DNA of 35,046 bases from assembly GCA_964392655.1 (NCBI GenBank), contig CAYMQY010000018.1:1-35046 (forward strand). The letters are read 5' to 3'. The DNA comes from M3007 sp964392655 (GTDB lineage Bacteria > Bacteroidota > Bacteroidia > Chitinophagales > Saprospiraceae). The notes below the pieces were generated by a model. The model saw only the letters and a list, made by a program, of their open reading frames with translations, was not told the DNA's origin and made no database searches. Positions within the stretch are counted from its first letter, which is position 1. Every line of letters starts with the position of its first letter. Made by a program: the position numbers and the translations under genes. This document shows positions 30,907 to 35,046 of this stretch, one piece after another.

Positions 30907-33774
30907 TCACCCCCTCCACATACCCGGCGGCGGTCCCCACTCGCCCGGGCCTTCGGTGCGTGGAGTGGCGGCTTTTTTGGTTTTGAAATGCCGCAGGTTG
31001 TAGGTGAACGAGAGCATCACGAAACGCTGCAAGGCATTGGTTTGCAGGTCTTCGATGTACGATTCGGTGATGTTCCGGCTGATGCTGCGGTTTTGGCCGA
31101 GCAGGTCGTTGACGGCAAGGGCGATTTCGCCGCGTTCGTTTTTGAAGACTTTTTTGCCGATAGCGAGGTTCCAGAGCCAGAAGTTCTGGTTGAAGCCGTC
31201 GGACAGGCCGTTGTTCAGCGTGTGCGTCAGATCGGTGCGCAGCACAAAACCCTCCACGATGATCCAGTTGAACTTCAGGCGGGATACCTGGCTGTAGTAC
31301 TCCGTGTTGCTGGCGGTTTGCAGGGTATTGTTCACCGTGTTGTAACTCGGGCGGGCGGAAAGGGTGAAATCCACGCGGTCGCTGATGTTGCTGGCGAAGG
31401 TGACGCCGATGCCCGCCGTTTGGTTGTTGGCGAAGTTTTCCACGTCGTTCACGAGACCGGGCGTGCGGGAAAAGTTGTACGACAGGTCCAGGTTGAAATT
31501 GGTTTTCAGCCCCTTGATCGGTATTCCGTACGATACAAACGAGCGCAGGTTCCAGTAGCCGTCGAGGTTGACGGGGCGGGAGATGCGGGCGCCGGGCGGT
31601 ACGTTGTACTGCTGGAGAATGGGGTGATCGCTGCTGGCCAGGTAGGTCGCATTGGCGATGTAGTTGCCGGTCATGCCGCCGCCTGCCATGGCGAAAAATG
31701 TGGTGCCCTTGTCGGGATTGGACCCCTGGTAGCGCAGAAACAGGTTTTGCTGGAAGGTCTGCTTCAGGTTGGGATTGCCTACGCTGAGTTGGAGCGGGTT
31801 GGAGTTATTCAGCACGTCCTGCAACTGATCCACCGAAGGCAGCTGGGTGTTGGTGCGGTAGTTGAACCGGATGTTGTGGTTTTTGTCGAGGTTATAGCGC
31901 AGCATGGCCGAGGGCAGCACATTGAAAAACGTCTGGTCAATGGTCCCCGGCTGGGGGAAGGTTTTCTGGTTGGCTAGGTCGGCCCATTGCACGTTGGTGC
32001 GCAGGTTGAAATTCAGGTCGCGGCCCTTGCTGTAGTTGTAGCCTGCGCCGGTCTGGTGGGTGATGTAGTCGTTGGAAAACACGTTGCTCAGCGGCTCGTT
32101 GAGCATGGTGTAGCCGCCGTCGGCGGGTGAAAAATCGTAGGTGTATTTGTCGGAAGTCTCCTGCTGGTAACTGAGGCGGTAATTGAACAGCAACTGGGCG
32201 TTTTCACTGATCGGCTCGGTGTATTCGGCGTTGCCGGCAGCGTTCCAACTGTTCACGTCGAGCGTGGCGGACTGGTCCAGGTTGCTGTTGAGGGGCGGGC
32301 CGACGAAGTATTGGTCGGACGAAAGGAGTTTGCTTGTGCCGTTTTTGGGTGCATACCCCGAACTGACATTGAGCGAAAACGTGCGGCCTTTTTTGGTCAG
32401 GCGGTGGCGCCAGAGCAGGTCGGTGTTGAGGTTGAGGCCGGTCAGGTCGGACAGGTAGGTGTTGTCGGTGCGGCTGAGCAGGTCGGCGTCGAACGTGGTT
32501 TGGCCGAGGGTGCTGGAGTTGCCGTCGTTGAGTTGGGCGCTCAGGCGCGGGCGCAGCACAAAGGTGTTCATGCTGTCGAGTTTGAACTCGATCCGGGCGT
32601 TGAAGCGGTGGTTGGTGTTGTCGGAGTTGGAGTAGTTTTGTTCGTCGTAGAGTTCGGCCAGAGCGCCGTCGTTGTTCAGGAACTGGCGGTAGGTCAGCGA
32701 CTCCGAGTAGCTGTTGCTTTTATTGAAAAAATAGCTGGCACTCACCTCCGTCTTGTCTCCCCATTTGTCGGAAAAGTTCAGGCCGACGGCGGTTGTGGTC
32801 GCGATACCGCCTTGCGGGCGCACGAGAAAATCGCCGCCACCGCCACCGCCTGAACGGCCACCACCACCGGGCATTCCGCCGCCCATACGGCCACCGCCTC
32901 CACCGCCGCGTCCGCCGCTGCTCATGACGCCGAGCAGGTCGTCGCTGGAAAAATTCTGGACGTTGATGTTGTTGGTCATGCCGATGAGCGAGATGCGCCG
33001 GTCGCCGTCGAAGTAGTTGATGTTGCCGCCGCCCTGATACCGGTCCTCGTAGCCGTAACCGGCGTACACCTTGCCGAACTGGCCGCTGCGCATGTCCGTC
33101 TTGGTGACGATGTTGATCGTCTTGGTCGTGTTGCCGTCTTGAAAACCGGTGAACTGCGCCTGATCGCTTTGCTGGTCGAAGATTTGCACCTTGTCAATGA
33201 CCTCGGCTGGCAGGTTGCGCAGGGCAGCGGCGGGGTCGTTGCCGAAAAACGGTTTTCCGTCCACCAGCACCTGCGTCACGTTTTCCCCCTGGGCTTTGAT
33301 GGTGCCGTTTTCCACGGTCACCGAGGGCAGTTTCTCGATCAGGTCCGAGGCGTCGGCATCTTTCATCACCTTCACCGCGTTGGCGTTGAACTCCGTGGTG
33401 TCGCCCTTTTGCTGGGAAATGGGCACGGTGCTTTTGATTTCCACATCCTTGAGCACCACAGGGTCAGGCTCCAGCGCAAGTGCGCCCAACTGCACGTTGG
33501 CAGTAGTCACGGTCACTTCTTTTTTGAACACGGAATATCCAAGAGCCGTGACGACCAGGCGGTAACCGCCCTTGCCGATACCGTCTATCGAAAATGAACC
33601 GTCCAGTCTGCTGGCTGCGCCTTTAACCACTTCGCCCCAGGGATGCTGGAGGCTGACCGTGGCGCCGGGCATGGCGCCGTTGTTTTCATCCACGATTTTT
33701 CCTTTGATAGAAAACGTTTGGGCGCCGGCCAGTTGGGCAAGCAGAAGGAATGCGGCGAAGGCGAGATTTTTCAT
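30907..33774 (-). CDS. TonB-dependent receptor / outer-membrane beta-barrel (OMP_b-brl_3 type)
   Basis: A 955-residue outer-membrane protein. Signal peptide (MKNLAFAAFLLLAQLAGAQ), CarboxypepD_reg-like domain (about 20-105, FSIKGKIVDENNGAMPGATV), a plug-like domain (about 110-230, VEIKSTVPISQQKGDTTEFN, MKDADASDLIEKLPSVTVEN, NVTQVLVDGKPFFGND) and a large barrel to the end. Residues 285-315 form a very Gly-rich loop (GGRGGGGGGRMGGGMPGGGG and a second run) in the predicted early barrel. The start at 33774 gives the signal peptide; the open frame upstream only crosses the palindrome. Substrate is unknown. It follows a DUF4890-type gene by 211 bases, with an inverted repeat between. Confidence 0.88.
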   Translation of the reverse strand: MKNLAFAAFLLLAQLAGAQTFSIKGKIVDENNGAMPGATVSLQHPWGEVVKGAASRLDGSFSIDGIGKGGYRLVVTALGYSVFKKEVTVTTANVQLGALALEPDPVVLKDVEIKSTVPISQQKGDTTEFNANAVKVMKDADASDLIEKLPSVTVENGTIKAQGENVTQVLVDGKPFFGNDPAAALRNLPAEVIDKVQIFDQQSDQAQFTGFQDGNTTKTINIVTKTDMRSGQFGKVYAGYGYEDRYQGGGNINYFDGDRRISLIGMTNNINVQNFSSDDLLGVMSSGGRGGGGGGRMGGGMPGGGGRSGGGGGGDFLVRPQGGIATTTAVGLNFSDKWGDKTEVSASYFFNKSNSYSESLTYRQFLNNDGALAELYDEQNYSNSDNTNHRFNARIEFKLDSMNTFVLRPRLSAQLNDGNSSTLGQTTFDADLLSRTDNTYLSDLTGLNLNTDLLWRHRLTKKGRTFSLNVSSGYAPKNGTSKLLSSDQYFVGPPLNSNLDQSATLDVNSWNAAGNAEYTEPISENAQLLFNYRLSYQQETSDKYTYDFSPADGGYTMLNEPLSNVFSNDYITHQTGAGYNYSKGRDLNFNLRTNVQWADLANQKTFPQPGTIDQTFFNVLPSAMLRYNLDKNHNIRFNYRTNTQLPSVDQLQDVLNNSNPLQLSVGNPNLKQTFQQNLFLRYQGSNPDKGTTFFAMAGGGMTGNYIANATYLASSDHPILQQYNVPPGARISRPVNLDGYWNLRSFVSYGIPIKGLKTNFNLDLSYNFSRTPGLVNDVENFANNQTAGIGVTFASNISDRVDFTLSARPSYNTVNNTLQTASNTEYYSQVSRLKFNWIIVEGFVLRTDLTHTLNNGLSDGFNQNFWLWNLAIGKKVFKNERGEIALAVNDLLGQNRSISRNITESYIEDLQTNALQRFVMLSFTYNLRHFKTKKAATPRTEGPGEWGPPPGMWRG

Positions 33775-33788
33775 GTATGCGTACAAGG

Positions 33789-33823
33789 TTTCGGGTTTCT
33801 GGTTGGAGGGTTTCTGGTTGGAA
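33789..33823. repeat. Short tandem duplication
   Basis: GGGTTTCTGGTTGGA is present twice in a row with one or two changed bases, just upstream of the TonB gene start. No role can be assigned. Confidence 0.6.
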
Positions 33824-33842
33824 GGTTTGTTGTCCGACACCA

Positions 33843-33935
33843 CGTTTGTCATCCTGAAGGGATCCGTCCGCTCTACGAGGGAAACCACATGCGAGGTCCT
33901 TGTAGAGTGGACGGATCCCTTCAGGATGACAAACG
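33843..33935. repeat. Inverted repeat (palindrome 4), other family
   Basis: 34-base arms (33843-33876 and 33902-33935) pair with one mismatch around a 25-base loop. Arms begin CGTTTGTCATCCTGAAGGGA. It does not share the TTTCACC ends of the other three. It lies between the DUF4890-type gene and the TonB receptor, both leftward, so it could separate their transcription. Confidence 0.88.
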
Positions 33936-33985
33936 GGAGTGACCGGTAATCGTCGTTGTGTTTACTGTTCGCAGTCCGAGCCCGA

Positions 33986-34432
33986 TTAGTTCTTTTCGTT
34001 TTTCTTCTCGTCTTTCGGAGGCGTTGTGCTCTTGTCGCCAGGTGCGGGTTTGTCGCCGCCGCGGAAGCCGCGGTTGCCACGGAATTCCTCGCGCACCTTT
34101 ACCCACTGATCCCACTGCTCCTGAGTCATCACGGTTTGCAGCTCCTTGTCCTGTTCCTGCCGAATGGCGGTCATGGTGCCGCGCATGGCCTCCCAGTCGC
34201 CGTCGGCTTTTTCACGTGCTTCCTGTCCCTGTTTGGCGTACTTCAGGTTGATTTCCTTGACCTTGGCGGCTTGAGCCTCGGAAAGGGAAAGTTTTTCGGT
34301 CATCTGGGCCGTTTGCTGTTCGGCCCGCTGTTCGGGGTTCATCATGCGTCCGCCTCCGCCCGGCTGGGCGTACACGGCCAGACCGGCCAGCACAAACAAA
34401 GCCATCAGGGAAATTTTGATTGCGAGTTTCAT
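33986..34432 (-). CDS. DUF4890/Spy-like periplasmic protein (148 aa)
   Basis: A small exported protein. Signal peptide MKLAIKISLMALFVLAGLAVYAQ, then a helical region MNPEQRAEQQTAQMTEKLSLSEAQAAKVKEINLKYAKQ and later VMTQEQWDQWVKVREEF, in the DUF4890 / LTxxQ-like (Spy, CpxP) pattern: repeated L-[ST]-x-x-Q-type helices. The tail is Gly/Arg-rich then Lys/Pro-rich (FRGNRGFRGGDKPAPGDKS). Spy-type proteins act as periplasmic chaperones. The start at 34432 gives the signal peptide. It precedes the TonB receptor gene, with a palindrome between them; the Gly-rich elements of both proteins are notable but may be chance. Confidence 0.82.
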   Translation of the reverse strand: MKLAIKISLMALFVLAGLAVYAQPGGGGRMMNPEQRAEQQTAQMTEKLSLSEAQAAKVKEINLKYAKQGQEAREKADGDWEAMRGTMTAIRQEQDKELQTVMTQEQWDQWVKVREEFRGNRGFRGGDKPAPGDKSTTPPKDEKKNEKN

Positions 34433-34761
34433 AGCGCAGTTGTTTGAAAATGTGAATGTTGGTGAAATACAGAAAAATGGTTTGAGGAAGCGCGGCAAAG
34501 GTGCATCTGCCCGGCAGCTTGCTGAAAAAAAATCAACGAACGCGGATGATTTGCCCCTGTACAGGCAATCTTTCCCCATGCACCGGTGTGTTTTCCGTTA
34601 GAGGTTTACAAAATTGCCGTAAGAAGGACAAGTTCGGACAGACGGGGCCGNNNNNNNNNNGTGGTTTAAAATTTTGCCGTCATACAAAATAGTTCTAACC
34701 GCGGGCGCCGTGTGAATCAACTTGTTCGTCTGACGGCAAGCCAATAGCCACCCGCCCTTTC
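34433..34761. other. Gene-free stretch with repeats and a 10-N gap
   Basis: No coding frame is credible. A sequence like GGTTTAAAATTTTGCCGT occurs as two direct copies (about 34601-34621 and 34662-34681), and the segment TTGCCGTAAGAAGGACAAGT (34613-34633) has an inverted partner at about 34717-34737. A 10-N gap lies between (34651-34660). The repeats may have caused the gap. Confidence 0.55.
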
Positions 34762-35046
34762 TCACACCTGCCCGAGGAGGAATTTCCGCACTAGATTCAG
34801 CCCGTACACCCCTGCCAACTGGATGTTTTTCGTTCGGTCGCGCCCGAACACGTGTTTTTCCGAAACGATTCGGTTCCGGTCGCCCACAGCCATCCAGACG
34901 GTGCCGACGGGTTTGTCGGGCGTGCCGCCGTCCGGGCCGGCAATGCCGGAAATGGCCAGCGCCACATCGGCGCCGAGTGCGGTCAGGGCGCCAGCCGCCA
35001 TTTCGCGCACGGTTTCGTCGCTCACGGCGCCGAACCGGGCCAACGT
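34762..35046 (-). CDS. CinA C-terminal / nicotinamide-nucleotide amidohydrolase, 3' part
   Basis: C-terminal fragment of a CinA/PncC-family protein; the gene enters from outside the window. The family signature is ALAISGIAGPDGGTPDKPVG followed by TVWMA; upstream is a Glu/Ala-rich helix DETVREMAAGALTALGAD and downstream FGRDRTKNIQLAGVYGLNLV. PncC recycles NMN by removing its amide. Without the N-terminal part it cannot be said whether this is a stand-alone PncC or a longer CinA with the MoCF domain. No real start is within the window. Confidence 0.9.
   Translation of the reverse strand, partial: TLARFGAVSDETVREMAAGALTALGADVALAISGIAGPDGGTPDKPVGTVWMAVGDRNRIVSEKHVFGRDRTKNIQLAGVYGLNLVRKFLLGQV

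Noticed and set aside
33775..34080. 103-residue extension of the second TonB protein
   Set aside because: It crosses the palindrome at 33843 and lacks homology; the signal peptide at 33774 fixes the start.

Overview
The window looks like one scaffold of a Bacteroidota genome, most likely from the Saprospiria/Chitinophagia side. Pointers are a gliding-motility lipoprotein (GldH), a PorE-like T9SS protein, a T9SS C-terminal sorting domain, FecI/FecR-type regulation, two TonB-dependent receptors with carboxypeptidase-regulatory N-termini, and repeated promoters of the Bacteroidota type TTG-N17-23-TAnnTTTG. The sequence is fairly GC-rich. It is a draft assembly: three 100-N gaps (25893-25992, 27928-28027, 29544-29643) and one 10-N gap (34651-34660), three of them inside repeats.

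Layout. 1-4170: 3' part of adenosylhomocysteinase, interrupted by an in-frame TGA; a PrsW-like protease; a leftward cassette of an ECF sigma factor with three very small membrane proteins, the last only 44 aa with a His/Cys/Met tail; then tRNA pseudouridine synthase TruC. The cassette lies between the intact 3' end of prsW and a second, internally deleted copy of that 3' end. 4204-6198: two tandem paralogous secreted esterases. 6275-8158: DUF58 and BatA. 8218-11062: a histidine kinase, a response regulator and a response regulator fused to a class III cyclase, as one leftward operon. 11216-14873: a Cys-rich secreted protein, a TMTC-like GT-C glycosyltransferase with TPRs, and a methyltransferase. 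14935-18155: leftward operon of PorE-like protein, small methyltransferase and GldH with overlapping ends. 18204-18332: a newly spotted remnant of a Uma2-family gene with its promoter. 18477-20576: VWA-like membrane protein. 20876-23854: a protein that is only signal peptide plus T9SS tail, TsaC/Sua5, a HAD-like phosphatase and a YjiK/SdiA-regulated-like protein. 24002-27676: sigma factor, FecR and an STN protein carrying twelve short surface repeats, with a 21-bp hairpin array between the last two. 28223-34432: a gapped TonB receptor, a lipoprotein, a second TonB receptor and a DUF4890/Spy-like protein. 34762-35046: CinA/PncC fragment at the edge.

How they fit together. The window mixes housekeeping genes (ahcY, truC, tsaC, cinA) with envelope functions (T9SS/gliding, TonB receptors, surface repeats, secreted esterases) and signalling (two ECF sigma systems, one two-component/cyclase operon). 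Intergenic space holds long inverted repeats, three of which share TTTCACC ends, plus two tandem arrays of hairpin units. The most novel parts are the sigma cassette with tiny membrane proteins, the FecI/FecR-STN surface-repeat module with its hairpin array, and the stand-alone T9SS tail protein. All functions are read from sequence by eye; no database search was possible.
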